A stretch of 61,387 nucleotides of DNA from a virus. Both the position numbers and the translations under genes were made by a program. Location of the stretch: positions 1 to 61,387 of IMG/VR virus record IMGVR_UViG_3300027721_000016; one strand, 5' to 3'. The number at the start of each line of letters is the position of its first letter. The stretch's first letter is position 1. This document shows positions 1-6,843 of this stretch, piece by piece. The notes under the pieces were generated by a model. That model did no database searches. It saw nothing but the letters and a program-made list of their open reading frames with translations, and was not told the origin of the DNA.

Positions 1-129
1 CCATCGCGGGTGTCTTATCGCACTTGCTAGATTCGATAGACGTTGCCAAGATGAGCAAAGGCGCGGTCACCACCGCGCATTCCGCAATAACCGCCACGGC
101 CACCAGCGCAGAAATCGATTGCCGAGGAT
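1..129. repeat. Terminal direct repeat, left copy
   Basis: Bases 4-129 are identical to 61262-61387 (126 bp). Only bases 1-3 (cca) differ from the corresponding agc at 61259-61261. One reading frame passes through both copies. This is what an assembler leaves when it linearises a circular or circularly permuted genome; a real short terminal repeat is the alternative. Confidence 0.9.
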
Positions 130-386
130 TCAATAGCCTGCTAATTCATTGGGTTTCCAACGCAACCGATAAAACCTGGGTAATCAGTATAACTGGGTCC
201 ACAGGAAGCGGTCTAACTTTCGTGCCATTGCTCGACAAAACGACGGGGCTTGCCGCAAGCGAAATCACCACCGACATAAGCGGCTTCTTTGTAATTAGCA
301 ATATACCAGACTACATCAAGATAGTGGCAACCGAAACCGATGATGGTGCAACCGTGACCTGCAAGGTGCAGCCGTTCAATAGTTGA
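3..386 (+). CDS. Virion surface/adhesin-like protein, C-terminal part (gene wraps the window ends)
   Basis: This is the 3' part of the gene that starts at 60913. The frame is the same across the 126-bp overlap, giving a joined protein of about 243 residues. This portion has no start of its own. It is a beta-rich, Thr/Ser/Ala-rich stretch ending in a compact jelly-roll-like pattern (alternating hydrophobic residues, a GSTGSG turn, closing TVTCKVQPF). The N-terminal part carries a GVMALGVRSD...GDYHPF...DANGAAW pattern that recurs in tail-fibre and appendage proteins of many tailed viruses. The next gene begins 8 bases downstream, so the two are likely co-translated. Function as a virion surface protein is inferred from this motif and its place beside the deacetylase. 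Confidence 0.75.
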   Translation: MAGVLSHLLDSIDVAKMSKGAVTTAHSAITATATSAEIDCRGFNSLLIHWVSNATDKTWVISITGSTGSGLTFVPLLDKTTGLAASEITTDISGFFVISNIPDYIKIVATETDDGATVTCKVQPFNS

Positions 387-393
387 GGGGCAT

Positions 394-1617
394 ATGGTCA
401 GATCAGCATTGCCACAAAACCATATCATCGATGTGCCTATCCAATATCTAGATTTCCCGGCTCATACAGGATGGACTGTGGATATTGGTGCGGCCTCCAC
501 CGACACGGTAAATTACATATCAGGCGGCTCCGCGATAAAATGTACGGTCACTGCCGCTGGGTCTTGGGGAGTAGCGCGTCGCAAATTGGTAGACCTGGGC
601 ATTCAATCACCAGGCGACTTAAATAATCAGGTTGGATATATATGGGTATATTTATATAATCAAGTCTCTGAATATTCTAAAATTGCAATATATTTCATGC
701 AAGCGGGCGTTGATAGCAATTATGCGATCCAAGAATTGCCATTGAGCGGTCTGGTCCCTGGCTGGAATCAAGTATATATCTCGCCGGATTCATGGAACTA
801 TTACGGCACGGCGTCTGCCGGTGCTGTATTTACCTATATAAAAGTAGGGTGCTTGGGGGCGACCGGGAAAACGCCATCAGCGACATTCGACGCGCTGTAT
901 TTCGGGCAGCGTGGGCGATCAAACTGCATCATCCAATTCGATGATGCATTAGAAACATCCTATACAGTGGGCTACCCTCTATTGGCCGCTGCTGGAATGG
1001 TCGGAACCATAAACGTCATCTCTGACCGGGTGGGCACGACTGGATATATGACGCTTGCCAAACTGCAAGAGCTATATGCTGCCGGTTGGTGCATCGCCAA
1101 CCATTCCAAGAGTCATGCCCATCCGAATGTTGATAATATCGTCGCTGAATTCACTGGCTGCCGAGATTACCTAATCGCAAACGGGATGCCCCGCGGTGCG
1201 TCATATTTCGCATACCCCTATACAGAATGGAGCGCGGCGATGAACACGCTGCTGGCCGCGCAGGGGTGCGTGGTTGCCCGCACTAGCACGAGTTCGCAGA
1301 GATATTTATCATACCCATTCAATACTTCCGGCTCTATGTATGTGCATGGGGTCGGTTATTATCTGTATGACGCAACGACAACGGCAGTGATAGACACCGC
1401 CATCACAAATGCTCTACGTGCTGGCAGATCTATTCTATTTTTTGCTCATGAAGTTGAGGCATCCCCGGCGGGCGGAAACTGCTCGACTGCCAATTTGCAG
1501 TATCTTGTGAATCTAATGATAGCGAAAAACATCAAAGCGATAACGTGGGACGAATGGTACAACGGTCTCGCTAATCCTCGATATAGGTCGCTATCGCCTA
1601 CCAGGACGCCACGATGA
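394..1617 (+). CDS. Virion-associated polysaccharide deacetylase (NodB-like) with N-terminal carbohydrate-binding-like domain
   Basis: The protein has 407 residues. Residues 1-170 form a beta-rich, aromatic domain resembling a carbohydrate-binding module. From about residue 178 comes a NodB-homology deacetylase: QFDDA (181-185, the TFDDG metal-binding/base motif), NHSKSH (236-241, metal-binding HxxxH) and YFAYPYTEW (271-279, the active-site groove motif). Family members remove N-acetyl groups from surface polysaccharides using a divalent metal. There is no signal peptide, and its position next to an adhesin-like gene fits a receptor-binding or depolymerising tail appendage. A GAGGGG ribosome-binding site lies 3 bases before the ATG. 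The substrate is unknown; an archaeal surface glycan is the natural guess. Confidence 0.8.
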   Translation: MVRSALPQNHIIDVPIQYLDFPAHTGWTVDIGAASTDTVNYISGGSAIKCTVTAAGSWGVARRKLVDLGIQSPGDLNNQVGYIWVYLYNQVSEYSKIAIYFMQAGVDSNYAIQELPLSGLVPGWNQVYISPDSWNYYGTASAGAVFTYIKVGCLGATGKTPSATFDALYFGQRGRSNCIIQFDDALETSYTVGYPLLAAAGMVGTINVISDRVGTTGYMTLAKLQELYAAGWCIANHSKSHAHPNVDNIVAEFTGCRDYLIANGMPRGASYFAYPYTEWSAAMNTLLAAQGCVVARTSTSSQRYLSYPFNTSGSMYVHGVGYYLYDATTTAVIDTAITNALRAGRSILFFAHEVEASPAGGNCSTANLQYLVNLMIAKNIKAITWDEWYNGLANPRYRSLSPTRTPR

Positions 1618-1727
1618 TCGCCGTCTATCTCGCTTGCACGGGTCACCTTCGGCCCGCCTTAGATGCAAAATTACCCAATGACAGGCAGAACGCAAGCTGC
1701 CTACGAGGACCACGAATAGGTGAGTAA
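1614..1727 (+). CDS. Possible 37-residue protein of unknown function
   Basis: A short frame overlaps the deacetylase stop by ATGA and ends 2 bases before the next start. This tiling is the pattern seen across the genome. The product (MIAVYLACTGHLRPALD...) shows no recognisable domain. It may instead be untranslated spacer. Confidence 0.35.
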   Translation: MIAVYLACTGHLRPALDAKLPNDRQNASCLRGPRIGE

Positions 1728-1729
1728 AT

Positions 1730-2140
1730 ATGTCAAATTTCGAAACTACATGCACTGTATGCGAAAATGACATTTCAATTACAGAACGGGAAATTAAACT
1801 TGCAATCCAGCACAAAGGAGACACCGGCGGCAAGATCCTGGTAAGCTGCCCGGAATGTTGTAGGGTGCTCGTGATGCCAGCCGACACGCCAGAAGGCAGC
1901 GACTTGGTGCAATGGATCACTGATGTCCAAGATGTGGTATGTGTCCCTATCCTGAATGATGACTATATCAGGATACCAGCCGGAAGAGAAACGTTGCTCG
2001 GAAAAACCAGCTACAAACCAGGCGGCGGTGATCGGTCGTTGGGTAAACGTGCATACATGTTCCGATATGGGATCAATCCCGAATGCGCTCTGGCAAAGAA
2101 CCCGAGCATGGGCGGAAAGCCGTTTAAAATCGGTGACTAA
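1730..2140 (+). CDS. Zinc-ribbon protein of unknown function
   Basis: 136 residues. The N-terminus carries two Cys pairs, CTVC (residues 8-11) and CPEC (40-43), spaced as in a treble-clef or zinc-ribbon fold. The rest is mixed alpha/beta and basic towards the C-terminus. It lies between the receptor-binding gene and the membrane/lysis genes, with a GGTGAG-type ribosome-binding site before the ATG. I cannot assign a role; a late virion or lysis accessory is possible from context only. Confidence 0.65.
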   Translation: MSNFETTCTVCENDISITEREIKLAIQHKGDTGGKILVSCPECCRVLVMPADTPEGSDLVQWITDVQDVVCVPILNDDYIRIPAGRETLLGKTSYKPGGGDRSLGKRAYMFRYGINPECALAKNPSMGGKPFKIGD

Positions 2141-2142
2141 TT

Positions 2143-2268
2143 ATGGCAGATCGGCAATGGAAAAAAGGCGGCGAAATGTTCAAAGAAAAGGACGGCAAAA
2201 AATATCAGCAAATGTGGACCAACAAGCCGCCCGGCCATCAGGAGCCTGTTTGGGTTGAGGTGAAATGA
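2143..2268 (+). CDS. 41-residue basic microprotein
   Basis: MADRQWKKGGEMFKEKDGKK... is a Lys/Trp-rich small protein ending with PVWVEVK. It starts 2 bases after the preceding stop, and its stop lies inside the start region of the next gene (ATGATGA), so it is translationally coupled. No domain recognised. Confidence 0.55.
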   Translation: MADRQWKKGGEMFKEKDGKKYQQMWTNKPPGHQEPVWVEVK

Positions 2269-2468
2269 TGCCTGATGACATATCCGTCTCAATGGCAGAA
2301 GGAAGCATCGATATCAATGGCTGGAAGGCAACCGGCGTAAGGCTCTATTCGCTCGCGCTGGTTGTGATTCTGGCATATGTGGCGGGATCGTTGTATGTAG
2401 GAGACATATCCGGCTTGAAAGAGATAGCGTTGATTGTAATTGCGTTTTTCTTCGGCAAAAAGGCTTGA
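2265..2468 (+). CDS. Small two-helix membrane protein, holin candidate
   Basis: 67 residues. The charged N-terminal 24 residues are followed by a clear transmembrane helix (about 26-46, VRLYSLALVVILAYVAG) and a second hydrophobic helix (about 52-64), ending in a basic GKKA tail. That is the layout of small holins. It lies immediately before the metacaspase-like gene and near two more membrane proteins, so a lysis cassette is plausible. Holin function is inference; no family match can be shown here. Confidence 0.6.
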   Translation: MMPDDISVSMAEGSIDINGWKATGVRLYSLALVVILAYVAGSLYVGDISGLKEIALIVIAFFFGKKA

Positions 2469-2474
2469 GGCAAC

Positions 2475-3170
2475 ATGAAAAAAGCATTCATCTTGGCTCC
2501 ACCCTACCAACCGCCCAACGACCTGCCACCTCATGACAACAATGTGGCCCTCTGGCAGGCCACCCTGGCGGCAAGAGGCTTTACATCGATTGTGACAAAA
2601 TCGACTGCTGAGGAAACCATATTGGCCGCCGTGAGATCCAACCTTCCGGCCTTCATGCGGTCGTTGGTCAAAGGTGATCGGTGGGCCATAATCCGCACCG
2701 GTCACGGTTATAGGCAGCTCGACCAAAATGGCGACGAACCGGACGGCTATGATGAGTGTTTGGCATGCAGTGACCTAGGGATGCTGGTAGATGATGGGAT
2801 GGCCACGTGGCTGGCGATGGCACCGGCGGGAACGGTTGGTGACCTGGTAGACGATTTCTGCTATGCAGGGACAGCGGACAAGGCACCGATGCGGAGCCCA
2901 ATACGAGATAGGGTAATTGTGGGATCAGGCACCAAAGCCGCCTATTACAGGTACTGGCAGGCATGTGAGGCGTGGCAAACTGCATGGTGGGGGTATTTTG
3001 GCAGCATGCCGTACACGGTTTTCACAAAATGTCTATGTGACGCATTGGCAGCTAATACATTTGCCCCTGCCACAACCATCTATCAGATCATGAAAAACCG
3101 CCTGACGAGCTTAGAACCGTCCCAGACACCGTTGCTGAGCGGCCCAAATCAGAACACCGTACCATTTTGA
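2475..3170 (+). CDS. Metacaspase/caspase-fold (C14-like) cysteine peptidase
   Basis: 231 residues. The p20-type core is visible: RTGHG with catalytic His77, followed by the metacaspase signature GDEPDGYDECL (residues 86-96), then LVDDFCYAGT with catalytic Cys129 at the position of the canonical DxCxSGT motif. Metacaspases cleave after Lys/Arg and are common in bacteria and protists but unusual in tailed viruses. The gene lies between a holin-like protein and a coiled-coil membrane protein. It may therefore serve as an endopeptidase for lysis or entry, or process host or virion proteins. There is no signal peptide. The fold assignment is strong; the biological role is open. Confidence 0.75.
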   Translation: MKKAFILAPPYQPPNDLPPHDNNVALWQATLAARGFTSIVTKSTAEETILAAVRSNLPAFMRSLVKGDRWAIIRTGHGYRQLDQNGDEPDGYDECLACSDLGMLVDDGMATWLAMAPAGTVGDLVDDFCYAGTADKAPMRSPIRDRVIVGSGTKAAYYRYWQACEAWQTAWWGYFGSMPYTVFTKCLCDALAANTFAPATTIYQIMKNRLTSLEPSQTPLLSGPNQNTVPF

Positions 3171-3176
3171 GGCTAC

Positions 3177-3539
3177 ATGAATGGGAATCAAGAAAATAAT
3201 GAAATCCTCCGGGCGATTGGGGACCTGGAGGGTACCGTAAAAAGTTTGGTCGAAAGCATCAATGATCAGCATGAAGACCTCAAGGGCGTGCGGGTGACAT
3301 GCCAACGATTTGAAGACTATCGAGAAGCTCGGAAGGATATTCCCACGCAAATAGCGGATCTTAAGGTCGTTGCAAGTGACTATGAAAACAGTAAAAGAGT
3401 GCGCGATGAAAAATATGCTAAGGTAGATTTTTTAGTCAATAATTATAAATTGGTACTTGCGGTAGGATCGGCCCTCTATTTCATTCTAGGACTCTTCGGC
3501 ATAGCGTTCTCGCGGGGGTGGATCAAATGGGGTTTGTAA
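3177..3539 (+). CDS. Coiled-coil protein with C-terminal membrane anchor (lysis-associated candidate)
   Basis: 120 residues. About 85 residues of heptad-rich, charged helix precede one transmembrane segment (about 92-113, LVLAVGSALYFILGLFGIAF). This resembles XhlA-like hemolysin/holin accessory proteins of phages in overall layout only. It starts 6 bases after the metacaspase stop and overlaps the next gene, so it is probably one transcription unit with the lysis candidates. Confidence 0.6.
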   Translation: MNGNQENNEILRAIGDLEGTVKSLVESINDQHEDLKGVRVTCQRFEDYREARKDIPTQIADLKVVASDYENSKRVRDEKYAKVDFLVNNYKLVLAVGSALYFILGLFGIAFSRGWIKWGL

Positions 3540-3853
3540 TCGATTGGGGGTGGGTGCAAGTCGTTTCTGTCTTGATCGCGTTTGCGGTAGCGGTCATTTT
3601 GCTTCGATACTTGCGAAAAATAAGCATGCTGATGAGGATAGGCATCGTATTGTTTCTGGCATGCCTCGCGATCGCAGACGAATACGCATCAGCCGGGCAG
3701 ACGCCGATCATAGCGCCACCATCAACCCAATTGCAACGGGCTTGCATGACTTTTTTGGATGCGATGGGGCAACCGGACTATGTGCTCTTCCTGTCGAATG
3801 ACTATTGGCCATGTCCATTGAATAATAGCAGTATAGGCAATTATACAGCATGA
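3527..3853 (+). CDS. Membrane protein of unknown function
   Basis: 108 residues from the ATG at 3527, which has a GGGGGTGG ribosome-binding site 4 bases upstream; a GTG three codons earlier is the alternative. Two hydrophobic helices (about 8-26 and 33-50) are followed by a Cys-containing, probably exposed tail (PPSTQLQRACMTF). It overlaps the previous gene by 13 bases. It is likely part of the same membrane/lysis cassette, perhaps a holin, antiholin or spanin-like partner. Confidence 0.55.
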   Translation: MGFVIDWGWVQVVSVLIAFAVAVILLRYLRKISMLMRIGIVLFLACLAIADEYASAGQTPIIAPPSTQLQRACMTFLDAMGQPDYVLFLSNDYWPCPLNNSSIGNYTA

Positions 3854-3859
3854 GGTAAT

Positions 3860-3985
3860 ATGCGACTTGTTGACGTCGATTTCAGAGAAATGCTGAATAC
3901 ATGGCCGGATGATGATATCAGATATCTAATAGATATCTGCAATGAAAAACTTTCGCAGTCACCTTTTAGGCGACAAGGTACATAA
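3860..3985 (+). CDS. 41-residue hypothetical protein
   Basis: MRLVDVDFREMLNTWPDDD... is an acidic, helical microprotein that follows the membrane gene after 6 bases with a GAGGTAAT ribosome-binding site. It is the last gene of the rightward late block that crosses the origin. No known family. Confidence 0.5.
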   Translation: MRLVDVDFREMLNTWPDDDIRYLIDICNEKLSQSPFRRQGT

Positions 3986-4008
3986 AAAGAGGGAAAGTCA
4001 CATGATCT

Positions 4009-4020
4009 AGGGCGGGCCCT
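4009..4020. terminator. Candidate hairpin between convergent genes
   Basis: An agggc-gg-gccct inverted repeat sits between the end of the rightward late genes (3985) and the end of the leftward microgene cluster (4048). The stem is only 5 bp with a 2-base turn, so it is a weak call based mainly on placement. Confidence 0.35.
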
Positions 4021-4047
4021 GTAATTGGCTATAGGCTCAGGCCCTTA

Positions 4048-4152
4048 TCATGTTTTTCTGTTGCCGTCCTCATAATCAGGGCAATGCCCATTTCTCCTAA
4101 ACATGGTCTCGCTTTTACATCGTCGGTTCTTCCTGCAATCTTTGCATTTCAT
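4048..4152 (-). CDS. 34-residue Cys-rich microprotein
   Basis: MKCKDCRKNRRCKSETMF... has CxxC and further Cys residues (C3, C6, C12, C24) and is strongly basic, like a small zinc-binding knuckle. Its ATG overlaps the stop of the upstream gene by ATGA, which fixes the start. It is the last gene of a leftward chain of six. Function unknown. Confidence 0.55.
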   Translation of the reverse strand: MKCKDCRKNRRCKSETMFRRNGHCPDYEDGNRKT

Positions 4153-4292
4153 ATCTTCCTCATCAGTTTGCCCGCCAACCGACCTATCCCTTTCCGGGCG
4201 ATTCTGCGACCTATGGCTTTCGGGCCGCGCTGGATGGCATTCAGGTCGTTGCTCCATGAAAGCAGTCGATAGATTAGGGATTTCAGTTTCAT
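4149..4292 (-). CDS. 47-residue basic microprotein
   Basis: MKLKSLIYRLLSWSND... ends in an Arg/Lys-rich tail (GRRIARKGIGRLAGKLMRKI). It is coupled by ATGA overlaps to both neighbours (4289-4292 and 4149-4152). The amphipathic, basic character would fit nucleic-acid or membrane binding; nothing more can be said. Confidence 0.5.
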   Translation of the reverse strand: MKLKSLIYRLLSWSNDLNAIQRGPKAIGRRIARKGIGRLAGKLMRKI

Positions 4293-4462
4293 GCAGAGTA
4301 CAACTCCTCCACGGCATCGTTTAATGCGATGCACGCCTTTCGCCACCCTTGCTCGTCGCGGGCATCGATCATTGCTTTGCATTCGCGGTATTTGTGATAT
4401 ACCGCTGCAAGAGCCGCGCGTTTCTCTCCTATGTCAGACATATTATACATGGGGTCTTTCAT
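4289..4462 (-). CDS. 57-residue helical protein of unknown function
   Basis: MKDPMYNMSDIGEKRAAL... is almost wholly helical and charged (YRECKAMIDARDEQGWRKACI). Start and stop each overlap the adjacent genes by 4 bases, giving strong operon evidence. No recognised domain. Confidence 0.6.
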   Translation of the reverse strand: MKDPMYNMSDIGEKRAALAAVYHKYRECKAMIDARDEQGWRKACIALNDAVEELYSA

Positions 4463-4629
4463 TCGTCCTCACCATCCGCCGGGCACTTGCCCTCATAAAT
4501 GCAATCACAGCATTCTTGGAAGTCGCTGCCATCCAATTGACAGCACCCGCATCTCTCTTCACCAAAACCGTTCGGATTATCGCAGTAGACTGCGCGGTAC
4601 AGGATGCCGTCGATTAGGAATTGATTCAT
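4459..4629 (-). CDS. 56-residue Cys-rich protein
   Basis: Seven Cys residues occur in patterns CGCC, CCDC and YEGKC, ending in an acidic PADGEDE tail. This suggests one or two zinc sites. It overlaps both neighbours by 4 bases. Similar Cys-rich microproteins occur elsewhere in this genome (22312, 35687, 46234, 46449). Function unknown. Confidence 0.6.
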   Translation of the reverse strand: MNQFLIDGILYRAVYCDNPNGFGEERCGCCQLDGSDFQECCDCIYEGKCPADGEDE

Positions 4630-4754
4630 TGTATCTCCTCATCGTGATTGATACGTTCAAGATTCACAACGGCATTCTTTCCAACTTCATACTGAACATT
4701 TGTTACCCGGAAAACATCACCCGGATTTACTGTTTCTAAGAAGTATGCCTTCAT
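4626..4754 (-). CDS. 42-residue beta-rich microprotein
   Basis: MKAYFLETVNPGDVFRVTN... reads like a single small SH3-like beta barrel (VNPGDVFRVTNVQYEVG). It overlaps both neighbours by ATGA and has a ggagatgag ribosome-binding site. Unknown function. Confidence 0.5.
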   Translation of the reverse strand: MKAYFLETVNPGDVFRVTNVQYEVGKNAVVNLERINHDEEIQ

Positions 4755-4891
4755 TGCTTCTCATCTCCTTTTGGTAGCCTGACATTAAACCCACAAACCG
4801 GGCAATGTGCATATCTTCTAGCTGGGTTGGGCGCGCGAGGGTTATAGTCCCAGGCGCGCGAGCAGGCGGGGCAGGTTAGGGAAATGGGCAT
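4751..4891 (-). CDS. 46-residue zinc-ribbon microprotein
   Basis: Two CPxC knuckles, CPAC (residues 7-10) and CPVC (residues 30-33), separated by 19 residues form a textbook zinc ribbon. The gene follows the 140-residue protein, whose stop overlaps its start. Possible nucleic-acid or protein-binding adaptor. Confidence 0.65.
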   Translation of the reverse strand: MPISLTCPACSRAWDYNPRAPNPARRYAHCPVCGFNVRLPKGDEKQ

Positions 4892-5313
4892 TAGACCGCC
4901 CCACCCACACCATCGTAGACATCATCCACGGATACTGGGTGTGCCTTCATCCATTCGGCGGCTATCCGCTCCGCTGGATGGCCGTTTCGGATGGTTCGGT
5001 CTTGCCCTGGTGCCCAAACCTTTCCGGCGGGATACCAATATCCCACCCGCTTCTCTCCAGCGGGTTTCTTGCTGTAGGGATACATGGGATCGTATATCCC
5101 AAAGAGTCCTACATGGGTCGTGGTCGGGCGTTCCAACCCCATGCCAGCGACTGCCTGATCCATCTCATCTATAGATGAGAAGTACATTACGTGAAACATT
5201 TCCTTGTTCCCGGCAACGTATGACTTGTTGCCGGAATTATCGATCACCAGGGCGAAGGATTCTATTTTCGCCCTTATGTCTTCTGGGAATTGCGATCCAA
5301 ATTCTGTTTTCAT
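4891..5313 (-). CDS. 140-residue protein of unknown function, first gene of leftward microgene operon
   Basis: The protein begins MKTEFGSQFPEDIRAK and is soluble, mixed alpha/beta, with a Gly/Tyr/Pro-rich centre (GIYDPMYPYSKKPAGEKRVGYWYP). It has a GGAGATG ribosome-binding site and an archaeal TATA box at 5349-5360, about 40 bases upstream. It leads six co-directional genes ending at 4048. No family recognised. Confidence 0.7.
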   Translation of the reverse strand: MKTEFGSQFPEDIRAKIESFALVIDNSGNKSYVAGNKEMFHVMYFSSIDEMDQAVAGMGLERPTTTHVGLFGIYDPMYPYSKKPAGEKRVGYWYPAGKVWAPGQDRTIRNGHPAERIAAEWMKAHPVSVDDVYDGVGGAV

Positions 5314-5340
5314 CTTAATACATCTCCAATACCCACTATG

Positions 5341-5362
5341 CTATATATCTATATATACTTAT
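5341..5362 (-). promoter_or_regulatory. TATA-rich promoter for the leftward microgene operon
   Basis: On the minus strand the sequence reads AAGTATATATAGATATATAG, a strong archaeal TATA box. Its best copy lies about 40 bases before the ATG at 5313. The run is nearly symmetric and could also serve the rightward structural genes that begin at 5467. Confidence 0.6.
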
Positions 5363-5466
5363 CCCTACCTAATAAACGACCCATTAAGGCCACAATTCCA
5401 GCCTACCAGTACAATTATGCCATCCATGTAGCGAAAGGCTGCCTACGAGGCGCTAGTGAGGTCAAT

Positions 5467-5811
5467 ATGTCGTCTATCCAACTTGTGAATCTAGGAGAAG
5501 TCCAAGCGGGCCTGAAAACGCGACTTGAAGAGATCACTGCGAATCAGGCCAAAGCCGCGAAGCAGATGGCCATCACTGCCAACCAGAACATTCAAGGTAA
5601 TTGCCGGGTCCAAACCGGCGCGTGGCAAAGGTCCTGGTCGGGGCGCGTTGAGGAGATCTCTGAGCTAGAGCATGAGGTAATTGTGGAAAGCAACGGAGCT
5701 GAGCGGTATTACTACCTACAGGAAGCCATAAATCACCCTGGCGCAATTGGATTTCACCAAAGCATCCCGGAAATGACTGAGATTTACAAGCGAAATATGG
5801 GCCTGAAATGA
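5467..5811 (+). CDS. HK97 gp10-like tail completion/minor structural protein
   Basis: 114 residues from the ATG at 5467, preceded by GTGAGGT; the frame extends upstream without a better start. The N-terminal half is a long helix (AGLKTRLEEITANQAKAAKQMAI). It is followed by VQTGAWQRSW and a beta segment with YYYLQEAIN, the pattern of HK97 gp10 and related tail-completion proteins (helix, TGxLxxS, then a Y-A-x-x-x-E segment). It overlaps the head-morphogenesis gene by ATGA. The call rests on layout and context. Confidence 0.6.
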   Translation: MSSIQLVNLGEVQAGLKTRLEEITANQAKAAKQMAITANQNIQGNCRVQTGAWQRSWSGRVEEISELEHEVIVESNGAERYYYLQEAINHPGAIGFHQSIPEMTEIYKRNMGLK

Positions 5812-6512
5812 CACCCGAGCAGCAAGTCCTTGAAATTCTACAATCTTGGTCGTCGGATGTCGTTGTATTGCTGAAGCGCGCAGGATACTTTTCGCCGTCC
5901 ATGTCGAAAGTCGCGAAAGAGGAGATCGCGGCCAAAATCGGCTTCGGTAAAGGCACACGGCTCTATAAGCAGCTAGCAACGATGTCAGAGGCGAAAAATT
6001 GGGAAGTAGCCAAGATCGTCCTAACAGAAGAAAACCTAATAGAGCTTAAGCAGGGCGCGCGGCAAGTCGCGAAAGAGCTTGGCGTTCCGTTTTCGGCCTA
6101 TGATTGGAACCCGATAGCTCAGGCCTACTTGAAAAGGGAAGGCTTCCGGCTAGTCAAGACGCTTACGGCAACTGATCTGAAACGACTTGAAGCACAAATG
6201 CAAGCACATTTTGGACTCAATGAGAAGACTTTTGAGAGGCGATTTAGGGAAAACTATCCATGCAGCCCACATAGGACGCGAACTATATTCAGGACTGAAA
6301 AGAATAATGCTCTAAACGGGGGCGCGCATTTAGAAGCGAAATCGGTCGATGCCAAAAAGAAGATTTGGCGGCATAGTCACGGACCTAACCCGCGCAAGGA
6401 TCACCTGGCGATGGACGGCCAAGTGAGAGACATAGATGAGCTTTTCAGCAACGGCAAGCAGTACCCGAATGGAGACCCGAATTGCAGGTGCCGGGCGGAT
6501 TACAAGTTTTAG
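5808..6512 (+). CDS. Mu gpF/SPP1 gp7-like head morphogenesis protein
   Basis: 234 residues. A helical N-terminal two thirds is followed by the diagnostic C-terminal module: KKKIWRHSHG, RKDHLAMDGQ and GDPNCRCRADY (about residues 180-232). Mu gpF-like minor head proteins carry exactly this RT/WR..H..R..H..lDG....P..P.NCRC arrangement. They sit near the portal and help capsid assembly and DNA injection. Here the gene is far from the terminase-portal block (about 17 kb along the circle), which is unusual. Confidence 0.8.
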   Translation: MTPEQQVLEILQSWSSDVVVLLKRAGYFSPSMSKVAKEEIAAKIGFGKGTRLYKQLATMSEAKNWEVAKIVLTEENLIELKQGARQVAKELGVPFSAYDWNPIAQAYLKREGFRLVKTLTATDLKRLEAQMQAHFGLNEKTFERRFRENYPCSPHRTRTIFRTEKNNALNGGAHLEAKSVDAKKKIWRHSHGPNPRKDHLAMDGQVRDIDELFSNGKQYPNGDPNCRCRADYKF

Positions 6513-6700
6513 ATATATGGTAGCAGTCCATAGATACCAACTACAAGCAATGAAAAGCTAATCAGTTCGATTACTTGCATTGCGCGAACATTACTGAATG
6601 CATCCCAATAGTCAGCGGTGATGAAATGGCCGCTTAGGAGGCCGAATATTATCCTGGATATTCCGGCTGTGAAACAGAGCCATGCTAAATCGAAATCCAT
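6509..6700 (-). CDS. Small membrane protein, antisense to the structural block
   Basis: 63 residues from the ATG at 6700, which overlaps the stop of the upstream minus-strand gene. Hydrophobic segments include LAWLCFTAGISRIIFGLLSG and VIELISFSLLVVGIYGLLPYI. Three minus-strand microgenes (6986 to 6509) form a cassette inserted between head and tail genes. Could act in superinfection exclusion or host modulation, but there is no direct evidence. Confidence 0.55.
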   Translation of the reverse strand: MDFDLAWLCFTAGISRIIFGLLSGHFITADYWDAFSNVRAMQVIELISFSLLVVGIYGLLPYI

Positions 6701-6843
6701 CACACCCGCCACCACCACGGCATATTATCATAGATGCTCCATGCTCTGCCCAACTTGCGCCACCCGCACCAGACATATTCGCGTGGCTTGATCACGATTT
6801 CGTAAACGGTTTCTTTCGCAATTGGATGTAAATCCATTGTCAT
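6700..6843 (-). CDS. 47-residue Trp-rich microprotein
   Basis: MTMDLHPIAKETVYEIVIKP... ends in NMPWWWRV with many Trp residues. Its stop overlaps the start of the membrane protein at 6700, and its own start overlaps the preceding gene's stop. No known family. Confidence 0.5.
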   Translation of the reverse strand: MTMDLHPIAKETVYEIVIKPREYVWCGWRKLGRAWSIYDNMPWWWRV

